Position numbers and translations under genes: made by a program
In this document: positions 11,693 to 23,773 of the stretch, in pieces
How the letters are laid out: each line of letters begins with the position of its first letter
Numbering within the stretch: the stretch's first letter is position 1
Notes under the pieces: generated by a model
Seen by the model: only the letters and a program-made list of their open reading frames with translations
The model's database searches: none
Told to the model about the DNA's origin: nothing
Origin: Hexactinellida sp. DTS-2022
Taxonomy: Eukaryota > Porifera > Hexactinellida
Direction: 5' to 3'
NCBI GenBank assembly: GCA_028753945.1
Contig: JAPNXP010000018.1
Span: 3,101,643 to 3,165,642, forward strand
Length of the DNA stretch: 64,000 nucleotides

Positions 11693-11817
11693 GTAACATA
11701 GCTCAAGTCGTGACCTTTGTGACAAACTTTTGCGCATATAGTACAAAAAGCTTTAGACTCTAATTTCTTGCAACTGTAACAATTGTACCAATGTTGTTTG
11801 AATTCATCTCTGTGAAG
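11693..11817 (-). CDS. UBR4: UBR4 orthologue, first half of the UBR-box zinc finger
   Basis: A TTTCTTTTTTAG acceptor and a GTAAGT donor bound 125 nt (41 codons plus two bases). The product has the motif DEFKQHWYNCYSC, then FCTICAKVCHKGHDLSYV. Human UBR4 has KEFMNQHWYHCHTC, then VCTVCAKVCHKDHEISYA. All zinc ligands of this half are present: two C-x2-C pairs, the Cys-His pair and the His four residues after that Cys. The UBR box binds the N-terminal residue of N-degron substrates. The QHWY-x-C and CAKVCHK-x-H signatures are specific to UBR4 rather than UBR1/2/3, which makes this the anchor for naming the gene. The remaining ligands are in the exon at 3381. Confidence 0.95.
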
Positions 11818-14665
11818 CTAAAAAAGAAAAGAACTATCTAAACATGAAATAATACAATTATAAATAATAAAAGTAATGACAAATATATTTCGAGACTATT
11901 TAGAATAATAAAAATTGAATAAGTGTTGATAAATTTGGAACAGTGGATTCCGGTTATAAGCACATCGTCGGGAACTGCACTTAGTGTGCTTATAACCGGC
12001 ATTTTCTTATAACCAACATATATTATATAGGGTATATGGCAACCGATCCCAACATGGTGTGCTTATATCCGAATATGTTCTTATAACTTGTGTGCTTATA
12101 TCCAACATCTAATGTATTATAAAATCAATGGCCAAGGAAATATTAATTGTAAACAATCCATTGGAACAGAATCCATAAAAAACTACTGTAATAAGTACAA
12201 AACTGATCAACCAATAGTTGAGTACACCAATAAAGTCAAGGTCATAATATAGCGTGGGAGGATTAAATTGTAAACTGGGAGGAATTTAATGCAAATAATA
12301 TGATATAGAAGCAGTGGGGAAACACACACTTGTAGCTATAAATTGCTATATAAAAAATTTAATCAGATATAATAAATTTAAGCGGTTTAGCGGTATATTT
12401 TTTAAATGGTGGATAACAACCTGTACCAGCAGATTTTCCCACCGCCCTCCTGACTTGCTTAAAACTTTGCCAACTCAGTCATAATTGGATCAAATACAAA
12501 CATCATATAAAAGTCGTTTGGTACCAATAACCAATTATCATTGAAAATTCAAAACTTGGGAATAATAAAATATTTATCTCGAATCATAAGAAATTTGAAT
12601 TATGTCTAAGAGAGCATACTCCAATTTTACGAGCCTAGAACCTTTCTGCCCAATTTACGCGCTTGGATGAAACCCTGCTCCTATGTTCCACAGATATATT
12701 GAACGAAAAAATGGATTTAACACATTAATTTCGATGACACGAACTGGAAGACTCTATGTGCAAAATAACAGGGGATTTTTGAAATATTTTCAATTAAATA
12801 AACGGGAATCAAAATTCTTGGAAGGATAAAAGAATGGGTTCCAAAGATTGGAATGTCCAAAATTCACTTTGGGGATAATGATAAACTACATAGTATAATG
12901 TAGCATAATTAAATGAAAAGATATCCTACTAAAAAAACAGAAATTAAGACCTCAATTTTTTAAATAAATAACGTAATAAATAAAGGGAGAATTTGGTAGT
13001 ATCTACTAAGTACGTATATTACAAATTTCGTCAAAGAGATCTCTCCAGTGGCGGTCATGATTTCTCGGCAGGTGGCTCTGAATGGTCAAGGAGATTACAA
13101 GGGGGTCCATTGAATGAAAATTTTCAATTAACGGTCATCACTAACACAACTGCATGTTGATGTTAAAGTAGTAAATGTAAAGATTCAGGCTAAAATCATT
13201 GTCATGCGTAGATAAACTGTTCAACGATTGATAACTGGGAGAAAAGGTCAATAACATCTTCCATGTATATCTTTGAATTTCTTTATAAATATTAAGAATT
13301 TTATCAAAATATATAGTAAGAAAGGAGCTACGCTACAGCAGAGGAGGCAATTTGCTCTCGATTAAGGCGATTTAGGCATTTTAGGCATGCAGAAATATTT
13401 CACAATTAGAATAATAAATAAAGGCTTATTTATATGTCGGACGATGACATATAAGCAAATTTCGCAACATGGACAAAGATTTAGCCGACTTAGCATAAGG
13501 TATACGGAATTAATCTAGAAATGAACGAATTAGAGGAAAATACCTGGAAGGATAAGGATATTGAAATTAATAAGCAATTAGCATGGGCGTAGGGAGGGGG
13601 GGTCAGGGGGGGGGCAATTGCCCCCCCCCCCTAGCTCAGCCATTTTCACTCCCAGACCCCCTTTAAGTCGCACGCTACGCTCGCTGGTTGTACATTTGCC
13701 CCCCCCCCCTAGATTTTGGCCTGGCTACGCCATTGGCAATTAGGGAGGAAAAATAACCTAGCGAGTAAAAAGTGACTGAGAATAACATCGAAATAAAACC
13801 TGAACTTTTAAAGGGAGCATAAAGGAGCATTAAAGGAAATGTTCCAAATTAACTCGGCTAAATACATATTTGTAGCCACATTTGGATAAATGTCAGCTGC
13901 AGACAATAAGTAATGTCAATAAATAATTCAAAGCCATTTGTAAATGAATTATTTAACTCAGAGCCAGATAGATATCAAACAAACAAGTGAACTCCAATTA
14001 CTACGTGCAATAACCGACTAAAAGTATTTGAACAGCGATAATTTGTATTCATAAATTAAAGCTTATAGCACCATAATAATATTTAATTGATGTTTCAACA
14101 TGGCTATTTAGATAAAAGGAAATGTGAAATATAATAAAATAGCGAAACTTTTGAATTCACATTTTTATGGAGGTTATAAACTCATTAATTATATAAATAA
14201 TAATTAGCTAATTAAATATAAAATTTCTGATCATTAAGATGCAATTAGAATATATAAGTTCTGATAGCAGATTTGAATTGCACATGGTCGAATTACTCTA
14301 AGTCATAATTTTAAATCATTACGATTATTTCTAGTGAACTACAACGACATACCCATCTGTGCCAATTTCATGGATATTCGATAAAATAACAAAACATTTT
14401 TGAATTTATAACTATACTAGTAAGATATTTATAGTCATTTCAGAGTAGATGAAGAAGTCTAACAAGAAGTATATTGTGTCTGGAATAAAATCTACGTTGT
14501 TCAAATACTTTTAAAGGCTTAGTATACTAATCCTAAGAATAAATGCATAAATAGAAGATCATTCTAAATAATATACACCGAACTGTATATCTAAATTAAA
14601 CAAATAGGAAATAAGGCAAATTAATCAATAAAAAAGAATAGATCAATTTATAAAGGTAAACTTAC
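11818..14665 (-). other. UBR4 intron (2.8 kb)
   Basis: AT-rich intron. It holds a fragment with CCGGTTATAAGCAC repeats at 11941-12115 (half of a possible TA-flanked MITE; its right end is unclear) and a G/C-run hAT-like MITE at 13582-13735. Nothing recognisable was seen in the rest. Confidence 0.8.
13582..13735. mobile_element. hAT-like MITE (GGGCGTAGCC family), TSD GCAATTAG
   Basis: Starts CATGGGCGTAGGGAGG and ends CTGGCTACGCCATTG between exact GCAATTAG repeats (13574-13581, 13736-13743). The interior consists of G and C runs. Confidence 0.85.
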
Positions 14666-14824
14666 AGTGGAGGTACAAAGCTGAACATTCAATGATCTAT
14701 CATTTTCAATAAATGTAGAAGAGTCGCCTTCTTCGTCTTCAGAATGATGTTTATCAAGGCAGCAATCACCAAGTGATTTCGTCATTACAGGATTAAAACC
14801 ATCTCTAGTCATTAAAATTTTTAC
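14666..14824 (-). CDS. UBR4: UBR4 orthologue, acidic linker exon leading into the UBR box
   Basis: This 159-nt exon (53 codons, phase 0 at both ends) lies between a TTTGCTTTTTATTAG acceptor and a GTAAGT donor. It encodes an acidic linker (HHSEDEEGDSSTFIEND) and ends NVQLCTST. Human UBR4 has an acidic EEEDSQAEDSDEDS linker followed by KLCTFT at the same point, directly before its zinc finger. The exon is too short to be obvious from reading-frame length alone. It was recognised from the splice signals and from the LCT motif that leads into the UBR box. It joins in frame to the exons at 19757 and 11817. Confidence 0.9.
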
Positions 14825-15745
14825 CTAATAAAAAGCAAATATTAGAGTTTTATTGAGCACTAGAGAACGTCTGAGAAAGTATGGTAACCAAATTATTTAA
14901 GAAATTGTAATATTGGAAGTATATTACCTATTTGGCTTTATCGTACAATATGCCCATTTTCGGAAAAAGTAAGATATTAAATCAGAATCATATCAACATA
15001 ATCGGATAGTGCAACAACAGGATTACGAGTAAAGTGAATAGCAAACTTAACACGAATTATTGTCGTGATGCAATTACTAAATTATAATTATCTAATCCCG
15101 ATAATAGTCTAGCAACCACCAAATTTAGGTGAACTGTAAATCCTCTACAAACGAAATAAAATCATTTCTACAATTATAAATTGGTTTCGGTAATTAAAGC
15201 ACCTGATTGAGGCCGTTCTCTATATCAAAATGTACCAAATTCAAAAGGCATTCTTGCAGATTTAATTGCTAAGTTTATAATCTAAAAGAGCTACAAGAAT
15301 TTATGAGTAATCGCAATCAAAAGATGGGTATGATAATCAATATTAAAAATTGAATTAAAAAGTAAATAGTATTTATATCAGACTAAGCCAGGATAGTTTG
15401 ATATGAGTTTCCAAAATATCCATCGAGCGATGACTTGAACCTATTAGTGTGTGTTTTATAAACTATTTAGCAAAATTTACAGTCGCAAGATATTTGACAA
15501 CTTTATCTACGGGTGTTCCCGTACAAACTTGTTCAACTGGCATGCGTAACTATGGAATACCCAAGTTTGGAAGTTGATGTGTAAATTATAGTCTAGATTG
15601 CGATATTGCTCAGAAGTTTCGACGTCAATACCAAATACAATGGAGCTGAAATTTCCGTACAAAGCATAAATTATTCGGAATTAAAGTATTTGCATAAATA
15701 ATCCAATATCTAACTATATGGGAATGGGGCAAATCTTGTGACTAT

Positions 15746-16215
15746 ACAGTACCCGGACAAAAGTATTCGACCACCCAACATTTTTCCATTGAAAATTGTC
15801 TATAGTTGGCCTAATAATATTATTAAATGTATTAAAACTTGATGACATATTGCTATTTTGATATCCTATGCATTCGAATTACCTATTGTAGATGCTTTCA
15901 AATTGATTACATAATAATTCGGTCGAAAATCATCATCAAATGGCAACATGTGCCACCTGTTCCCATCTCTCCCATACTGGCAATTTTGGAAAAGTGGTGC
16001 ATAGTGGCACAGGATGATAATTTTTAACCAAATCAAAAAGGGATTGAGTTGAAAGCTCCTACAATAGATAATTTGAATGCACAGAATACGAATTTGTAAT
16101 CGAAATGGAAATATCTCATGTAATTTGAATACACTGTCTTCCATTGTTCAACCTCCTGTAGTACTATTTTCAATGGGAAAATGTTGGGTGGTCGAATACT
16201 TTTGTCCGGGTAGTG
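15746..16215. mobile_element. Tc1/mariner-like MITE
   Basis: Inverted ends of more than 40 bp begin CAGTACCCGGACAAAAGTAT and are complemented at the right end. TA flanks both sides (15744-15745, 16216-16217). GGACAAAAGTATT-type ends are common in Tc1/mariner elements. Reading frames inside are by-products of the inverted repeat. Confidence 0.8.
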
Positions 16216-16529
16216 TATATTACTAGAGCAAGTGCAGATAGCCACCCAGAATATTTCAATGGGTTAATCGCAGTATTTTCCAGAAAATACCACCACGGGA
16301 AACAGCCCCGGAATTGCCAGTAAAACTGGTTTTTCGACCACGAAAAAAGGACAGCAAATATGGAAAAAACACTCAAGGCCAGGGCTTTTTTTTAAAGGTT
16401 GAGACCTTGGTGTAACTGAGCGCGGCCTTGAAGTAACTCAATACTGCAGCGGCTGCGCCCAACCCGAATCGTGGTGTAACTCCAAAAAATATTGGTGCAA
16501 AATGACACCAAGATCGAACTTAAATAAAA

Positions 16530-17332
16530 CCCCTCACAGACGGGATGGGAGTGTTCTCCTTCTGATTTGCACTTCCCCAATTTTATTTAAGTAGAATTCC
16601 AATATTAAAATTACATTTATCTTAGTGTAATATAATTTAATTATTGTTTGAATTGTGAAGACTTCAAATGTTTAAATTAATTAAAGATTAATTAAATTAT
16701 TACAAATAGAAATTAGGATACGTGTACCTAGTATTTACGAGACTATTTTGAATACTATAATTGATATCATCATCAACTTGTAAAATGTTCCAACTTCCAA
16801 GTGTTTTCATTGCACTTGTATGAAACACATATTCACTTACAAACCAATCAATAACGGTCATTATCTAGTAGGATTATGTAATATGTTCTATTGTATTCAG
16901 TATACTATAGAGTAATTACAATATGGAGAATATGGCTGATTTATGTAAATAATAGTTAACAAAACGTAGAATTGTTAGCGACCTAATAATGTGAATTGAT
17001 ATATAGAAAGAACACCCTTAGGAGAATACAACCTCTATATTTTCAATAACTAATTCGAATTATTAAAGAGTCACTGGACCAGAAGACAAATTTCGATATA
17101 ATTGACAAACAAAAGCGAAATTGAGAAATCGGGCTTCGAGGTGATCATCTCCAGGAAATTCTATATTTACTGTCCAAATGTGAAATCTATATCCCTAATG
17201 GTCTAGTCAGGCCATCGCGTACGGCCGGCCGGCCGGAAGTCCGACAGAGGTAAATTCAATAGTGTGCACTTATAGTATAAAACTATAGTAGGACCCTACT
17301 ATAACGTTTTTTATTAGAAGAAGCACACTAAA
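16530..17332 (-). mobile_element. 0.8-kb inverted-end element, copy 2 (opposite orientation)
   Basis: Reverse complement of 5510-6320 over the full length, including the GGCCGGCCGGAAGTCCGAC stretch and the TATAGTAGGACCCTACTATA palindrome. The two copies are about 10 kb apart in opposite orientation, within two UBR4 introns. Confidence 0.78.
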
Positions 17333-17736
17333 AAACACTGCTCAAGGCCAAGGGTATTGTACAGGATTTTGTTTCAGGTTGGGGGGGGGAGTCTGATAGT
17401 ACCAGGATCCACAAAATAATTACATCGTCAGCTGGGGGTATGGGGGAACTAGTAGCCCCCAGTGCTTCCAGGGGCAAAGCCTCTGGAAGACAGATACAAT
17501 TTAGAGTATTAGTGCTTCCTCACCAGAAAGTTTCTGATATCCCATGTTAAGTACTAATAAAAACCAAATTAAACACATATTACAAAGCTACATACCCCAA
17601 TAAGAAAATAGAAAACTCAAGTTGGGAATCCAGCATTATAACCACATTTTCAGCCACTTGGTCTACAATCCTGTATAAAACCCCGGCTTGTGAAAGTATA
17701 TCTAGTGGGTTCTGGCACCTATCTGTCTACTGAATC

Positions 17737-18086
17737 CTAAGTTGTTTAATACGTCTTTTATTAGTTACGTATTACGTATAATACGTATAATGTAATACGT
17801 ATTATACGTATACCTTACAAATAATATCGAGCTCATGGAATTTCTTTGAACAACTTTTGATTTAATCGTTGTTCTTTTATTGTTAATCGACTCGTAGTTT
17901 AGTTTGTATAGTACAAATATGATTATTTGCTAGATGTTGTATTTACAACAACAATTACAAATATTATATTGAATTTACTTCGAAAACATCCCTGGTTGAT
18001 CATAGATTTAACGTATAATACGTACTAGTGGATAGCGTATTACGTATAATACATATTATATGCAAAACGCGTATTAAACAACTTAG
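17737..18086 (+). mobile_element. MITE with CTAAGTTG ends, copy 1, TSD ACTGAATC
   Basis: Starts CTAAGTTGTTTAATACG and ends CGTATTAAACAACTTAG, flanked by ACTGAATC at 17729-17736 and 18087-18094. Both arms carry TACGTATAATACGTAT palindromes. The 8-bp duplication suggests hAT or P type. Confidence 0.87.
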
Positions 18087-18528
18087 ACTGAATCACTTTC
18101 GCAAAATAAAACTAATTTTAACTTAAATTAAGTACTTAGCAGCATATTTCCAGGGGGGGGAGGGGGTGTGGGAACTAAAGCTAGGGGCAGTAGGGGGGGT
18201 CCCGGGGCGAACCCCCTCTGTAAAAAATCCTGAGACCCATTTATGGCCAGCTTCTATATCCAAGAGACAGATATTCTAAAAATCATCACCGATTGTTGAA
18301 TTTAAAGAGCTTTGAGAGTGGATCCACAATGTTAAACAAACCAAAGATATATACCAAAGATGAACGCTGATAACGAAGTGTGGTATTTAGGAAATCTTCG
18401 AAACCAAAATATCTTTAAAACTAATTACCTCTAACCATGTGAAAGAGTTGTGGAATAAGCATTTAATTGACTGTAGATAGTAAATAGTATCCGCAATGTC
18501 ACCAAAATATATAAATTACCGTATTTAC

Positions 18529-18776
18529 TCGAATAGTAGCCTAGGCGATTATTGTTTTTACTCCATTTTTGGACCAATAATTTTGAGCAATTTTCTAGAA
18601 TATCACATTTTATTACAATTTATTTGTGATAATCGGTTGATAATCGTATTGTGAGTTATATTAGATATAAATGTTTACTCCGGGTAGCAGTAATAAATTT
18701 TATTTGCTACTTTAGGGGGGCGATTATAGTAGGTAGGCGATTATTCGAATAGAGGCTAATATTCGAATAAATACGG
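18529..18776. mobile_element. TA-flanked MITE
   Basis: The ends CCGTATTTACTCGAATA and TATTCGAATAAATACGG are inverted and flanked by TA. The interior has repeated GGCGATTAT words. Confidence 0.65.
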
Positions 18777-19192
18777 TATGCGTAGGCAAGTCAATAGAAA
18801 ATGTATAATTGCCTAGAAAATGAAGGGGTTTTTCCATCTGCCCCGGTATTTTCCAGAAAAGGGCGATTTTTTTCGAACACAGTTTAATCGTCTGGTAAAG
18901 CCAACCACGAAAATGCACAATTTTAAGTGAAGACGCAGGCTTATACATACCCCATTAATTTAGAAAGAATAAATGATAAGATTATATTCTAAAGAAAAAG
19001 AATATGGAGAGCAAATAATTTTGACGATAAAAGGATAAGAGGTGGCTAAATTAGCTTGACACGCAGAAAAAATATTGGGAATGAAATAAAATCAAAAATG
19101 TAAAAATTAAAGAGTGGTACTAAGCCGTGCAAAAAGTTGTGTAAAATATAAGAATTCTAAACAATGGTTGCAAACGAATCGTTGATATTTGG

Positions 19193-19551
19193 CTAAGTTG
19201 TTTAATACGCGTTTTGCGTATAATACGTATAATACGTATTATACGTAATACGCTATCCACTAGTACGTATTATACGTTAAATCTATGATCAACCAGGGAT
19301 GTTTTCGAAGTATATTCAATAGAATATTTGTAATTGTTGTTGTAAATACAACATCTAGCAAATAATCATATTTGTACTATACAAACTAAACTACGAGTCG
19401 ATTAACAATAAAAGAACAACGATTAAATCAAAAGTTGTTCAAAGAAATTCCATGAGCTCGATATTATTTGTAAGGTATACGTATAATACGTATTACATTA
19501 TACGTATTATACGTAATACGTAACTAATAAAAGACGTATTAAACAACTTAG
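19193..19551 (-). mobile_element. MITE with CTAAGTTG ends, copy 2, TSD ATATTTGG
   Basis: Inverted copy of 17737-18086, flanked by exact ATATTTGG repeats (19185-19192, 19552-19559). The central part, with AACAACTTTTGATTTAATCG on one strand, is almost unchanged between copies, so both insertions look recent. Confidence 0.87.
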
Positions 19552-19756
19552 ATATTTGGTGAATATAGAAAATATGTTAATATGTTTACACATATAAACA
19601 TATATTAATTAATTATATACCTCGCGTTGTTTGCCCAAATATCCATAATTCAACTACTTTTAAATAAAATCATCTATGTTTAGAAAATTATAATCTTAGC
19701 GTATGGTAATCGAATAGCAAATTAGTCAATATGTAGTCATCATCTTTTAAGCTTAC

Positions 19757-20070
19757 CACAGTTGAAATTAATTTTATCTGCTCGAGTAAATCAGATAGAA
19801 AGCTGCAAGATGCGCCAAATTCGGATAAAAATTCATCATAAAGGAATTCTGACCTACTAGAAATATAATCAAGAACTAGTTCTTTACATCGTGGTAGCCA
19901 CGAACATACAGCCTTTAAAATTTGGAGTTCGCCATTAACATTATGAACCTCGGCAAGGCCTGTGATAATGGGCAAAAAGCAATTCAAACATGGATGGGAA
20001 TAAGATAAAGGAAATTCATAGAGATGAGAATTGTGGAATTTAGGCTTCTGTTCGCAATCCAATTCTTTCC
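19757..20070 (-). CDS. UBR4: UBR4 orthologue, exon preceding the acidic linker
   Basis: The acceptor CTTATCTCTCGATAG precedes base 20070 and the donor GTAAGC follows 19757, giving 314 nt (two bases, then 104 whole codons). The segment ITGLAEVHNVNGELQILKAV followed by CSWLPRCKELV aligns with human UBR4 MATLASAGQGAGHLQLHNAA followed by VDWLSRCKKYL. The shared W-L-x-R-C-K is the strongest marker. Further on, CSFLSDLLEQIKLI faces the human segment CHIMSYLADVTNAL. This is the last helical part before the acidic linker and UBR box. The exon ends on a codon boundary, matching the next exon at 14824. The open frame continues a few codons past the donor before a stop, as expected of intron read-through. 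Confidence 0.88.
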
Positions 20071-21059
20071 CTATCGAGAGATAAGGAATGTTAATTAATA
20101 TACAAAACACTGATTATAATTATCATAAATAATAGAATAATCTAAAACTGAAGAAAAGCATTGTTAATACAGTGGAAGTTCGCCTATAAGCTTTTTATCC
20201 CAATGTACAGATAATCAAATCAAAATTTGTGAAATCTACATGATATATTTTCCAGAGTATTGGGTTAATACATTTACCATGACCAGGGTAGGGAATTATA
20301 AGAAATATTTTGGGCCGTAGGGGAGTTAATAGAATTATACTACATTCAAATTTATTATTAATAATATGTATGTTGCAGTGTAAATGCACTTTGAGAAGTC
20401 ACTTTTAATTAAGAGCATATACACCAGTGTGGTATAAATTTTAGATAAGGGGCGGCTAAAATGTGAAATATTAACAATAACCAAATAACAATGTGTTCAA
20501 TCATTTTTGTCAAATTTCTAGATTATATTCGGGTTATATTAAATATCTATCAAGTATTATAAACGGCTACTTTTTTCGTTTGTTGTAAAATTGTGGAAAA
20601 TATTTATGTCAAAGCTGGTTTAAATTAAGATGGAAAAACAAGAAAATACCATTTTCTCTTTCAATCTCTAGGATAGCTTATATAAATAGAAACAACAATG
20701 TCATGGATAGTTTCGAAAGTATTTTCTTTCCTCTTTATAATGATAATAACATTGTACAGATTCATCAACTAATTATACGCACTTCCTCTTGACCACATTC
20801 CTCTTCGTTGGATTAACTTAAGATTATCAAAGTAAATTATACAATTGAGGACAATTGATAAGTGCAGTATCAACATGAATCATCAGCCTTACATCTACAC
20901 TATTAGTTAAAACCATATTTAGACCCGCAGATACCCGCATACACTATTAATTTTACAATTCAAGTCTGAGAAAATACACGAATTTTCGAATCTTGATCTA
21001 CTTAGTATATAATTATATTAATATGTTATGTTTATCTATACTATTAAAAGACAAGGGTG

Positions 21060-21380
21060 GGTGTATATATATATATGTCGCAGACATGGGGTCAAGCCCT
21101 TTCAAAAGGGCTGAAGTCCAAGCCCATCCCTTATCAGAAGGGCTTAAGCCCAAGCCCTTTTTGAAAAAGGGCTTAAGCCCAAGCTCAAGTCCTTAATAAA
21201 GGACTTAAGTATTTACTCTCATTATTTAGATTTCCATACCGTATTTTATTGAATAAGTCCCTTGAAGGGGCTTGAAGCTCATCTATAAAGGGCTTAAGTC
21301 CAAGTCCGGACTTAAGCCCTTTTATTAAAGGAGGACTTAAGTCCAAAGGGCTTAAGCCCTTTGGGGCTTGGCCCCATGCC
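21060..21380. repeat. Cluster of AAGGGCTTAAGCCC palindromes
   Basis: About ten copies of GGGCTTAAGCCC-like words in both orientations, with variants GGACTTAAGTCC. Non-coding. Probably the interior of a MITE whose ends (near GACAAGGGTGGGTGTATAT and AATATGTGTATATATTTG) are not clearly matched. Confidence 0.6.
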
Positions 21381-21419
21381 TGTTAAAATATGTGTATATA
21401 TTTGTTTGTATGTTCCGAG

Positions 21420-21863
21420 CTGATTAAAGAAAGTGGACGGTTTCCAAATGAGAATTTGGCATATAGGGGTAACTTTTGGCACCCGCCAACAAGTTGAGGT
21501 TTTCACTCAAAATTTCTCACACCTCGACAAGTTATGAAGTCATTGTCACATTTCGTAAACCCTGAAAATTCAGTTAATCGTACATAATTCGCGCCCTCTA
21601 AGAGATAAAAATCTGAAAATTTAATAGAACATAACATGTACATTAATGATGCGGACACATTGGTCACACCAGATCGCCACTATGCTAACTCATTATCGCA
21701 TGATCACGTAATCATTAAAATTTCACATTGTTAAATTTACTATTTAGGCCTATTTACGCTTTATAATCAATATTAGGAGTATATAAACCACACACCAACC
21801 GCGAAGCGGTTGGTGTGTGGTTGTGTTCTGCCGCGAAGCGACCTAGCAAGCGAAGCGCGCTAG
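21420..21863 (+). mobile_element. Helitron-like repeat, copy B (most complete)
   Basis: Runs from TGATTAAAGAAAGTGGACGG to the CCAACCGCGAAGCGGTTGG hairpin and ends GCGAAGCGCGCTAG followed by T. Related copies are A (9930-10985), C (25156-25372) and D (34063-34470). A constant CTAG end next to a hairpin fits a Helitron 3' end. No protein is encoded. Confidence 0.55.
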
Positions 21864-21984
21864 TAATATATAACTATGATGATATATTTCATGAATCAAC
21901 TGACTCTAGACAACATAACATATAACATAATTACGTTTTTTTTACTACATACACCGTTATTGATCAGCGATAGCCTATGTTTGG

Positions 21985-22095
21985 TGTTTATGTTGCAGTG
22001 TATATGCACTTTTGGTGTACATGCATGTACACCAGTGCACATGCATGTACACTGATAAGTTGGTGTACATGCATGTACACCGGTGTATATGCACT
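21985..22095. repeat. TGTACATGCATGTACA palindrome array
   Basis: Three GTACATGCATGTAC palindromes spaced about 25-30 bp apart, flanked by TATATGCACTTT on both sides. Non-coding. Confidence 0.6.
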
Positions 22096-22844
22096 TTATG
22101 AACTAACGCACTTTTATCTATTTTTAATGTCAATGGGTGCTTATGAATTTAAACTAGTATATTGTGAATTCCGGTGTATCTAAGTTATGATATAACATTG
22201 ATTCTGAAATTGTACATATATTCCTTCGATGTAATATAGCTAGTATTATACATACCTTTAATAAATTAAACAAAATTCAAAATTAGAAATATTTTCGAAT
22301 TTTATCAATTGCTATGCTAGTAAGCATCCTGTATTGTCCAACATTGGGCTAGCTAGCATATCTCGTTTAATGTGCTCCTGACGTTCTAGCCATCATTTTT
22401 GGTGCAAACTAAAATTCAAGAGTTTGAGGCTACCAGCACCCTTTAACACCCCTGTATCATAGTGGTTTCAAACTATTTTATATAAAGGATTTGGAGGATT
22501 CATTAACAAACAAACTAAAATCCTTCCATCAATCAACAATTCTTCTCAATCCTGAATATACATGTAATAGTTCTCTAGTTCGTAGTATCTTAAATACCAG
22601 TAAAGCTTCAAACGCAAAAATATCTTTATAACTAATTACATTAATAATCTTGAATAATGCAACACCTGAAGTAAATTAATCTTCAGACAGGAATATTTAT
22701 GGAAACAACACATAACCACGCATTATCATCTACAGACCGAAATAACAGATAGCCATCCTATGATTATCGACTCAAAACAATGAGACTTGGTAAATGTATT
22801 GATAAATTTCCATCCAAACAAGACACTAGACCCACAAATCTACA

Positions 22845-23225
22845 CTAGACCTCTGCGCGGGTCGTATAACCAAATCAACTCAGAACTAAACCAAATGAAC
22901 ACGAATCTAACCCGAAATTTGCAACCAGCAATTCGCGCAGTCAACACAATATTCACAGGTATTACGTAAATTTACGTTGAGTATTATAATAATTGGAAAG
23001 CTAGATGGTGCTCAATTAAAATAGTAATATACTTGATTCAGTGACTTAATTCCTCTGAAAGTTATTCTCTTGCAACTAACCCGCGCTGCCCCACACCAAC
23101 TCGAAAGAAAAATCCTTGACCCGCACCCGTCTCGTCCCGAAAATATTCAGATCCTTTAACACGAAAAAACCCGCGGGTTGCCGGTTCCGCAACCCGCATT
23201 TATTAACCCGCCCGCGTAGAGGTCT
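22845..23225. mobile_element. hAT-like MITE with CGCGGGT ends
   Basis: The ends CTAGACCTCTGCGCGGGT and CCCGCGTAGAGGTCT are inverted. The flanking 8-mers AATCTACA and AATCTATT differ at two bases. The GC-rich right arm has repeated AACCCGC words. Confidence 0.6.
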
Positions 23226-23773
23226 AATCTATTCCAAACAAATTCTCGATATACATCTTCAATGAAGACCAGTAAGAGAATCTAAAACTCTCTCTCATCT
23301 TACATACAAAAGTTAAAATTATATGTTTATTCTGTATTAGGTATTGTCTGTGAGGTATTGTGCATTAAAACATCAGTTGTCTTTGTATGAAACAGTAGTT
23401 AATAATAATTTAGACTTTTGAATGCAGGATAAATGATGAGCAGAAATATGAGAACTAGGCTGCATATAATTGACTATTGGCAAAGACAAATTGGAAACGC
23501 TAAACAATAATAAATCACTATCGAATTATCACCAAATAGATGAAAACAGTAGCACATGTGCTTGTTCACTCGATCAAAATAGAAATATATAATCTGAAGT
23601 GAATATATGTTAAACTTTGCCAAGCTATATCTCATAGGAATATTGATAATTTTTGAAATATTTGATTTGACATCTAAAACCGCTGTGGTTCAAGTTTTGT
23701 GGTATAATCTTTTATATTTTCTAAATTAGGATCCCCAACTTTTTTGACGAGACTTAAAGGTTGTCGTCTATGG

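Larger units (their letters stand above)
14825..19756 (-). other. UBR4 intron (4.9 kb)
   Basis: Contains a mariner-like MITE (15746-16215), one arm of a pair of inverted 0.8-kb elements (16530-17332), two oppositely oriented copies of a CTAAGTTG-ended MITE (17737-18086 and 19193-19551), a G-rich fragment at 18150-18240 and a TA-flanked MITE (18529-18776). Nothing recognisable was seen in 14830-15740. Confidence 0.8.

Noticed and set aside
15839-16245. Overlapping frames on both strands
   Set aside because: Lie wholly inside an inverted-repeat MITE.
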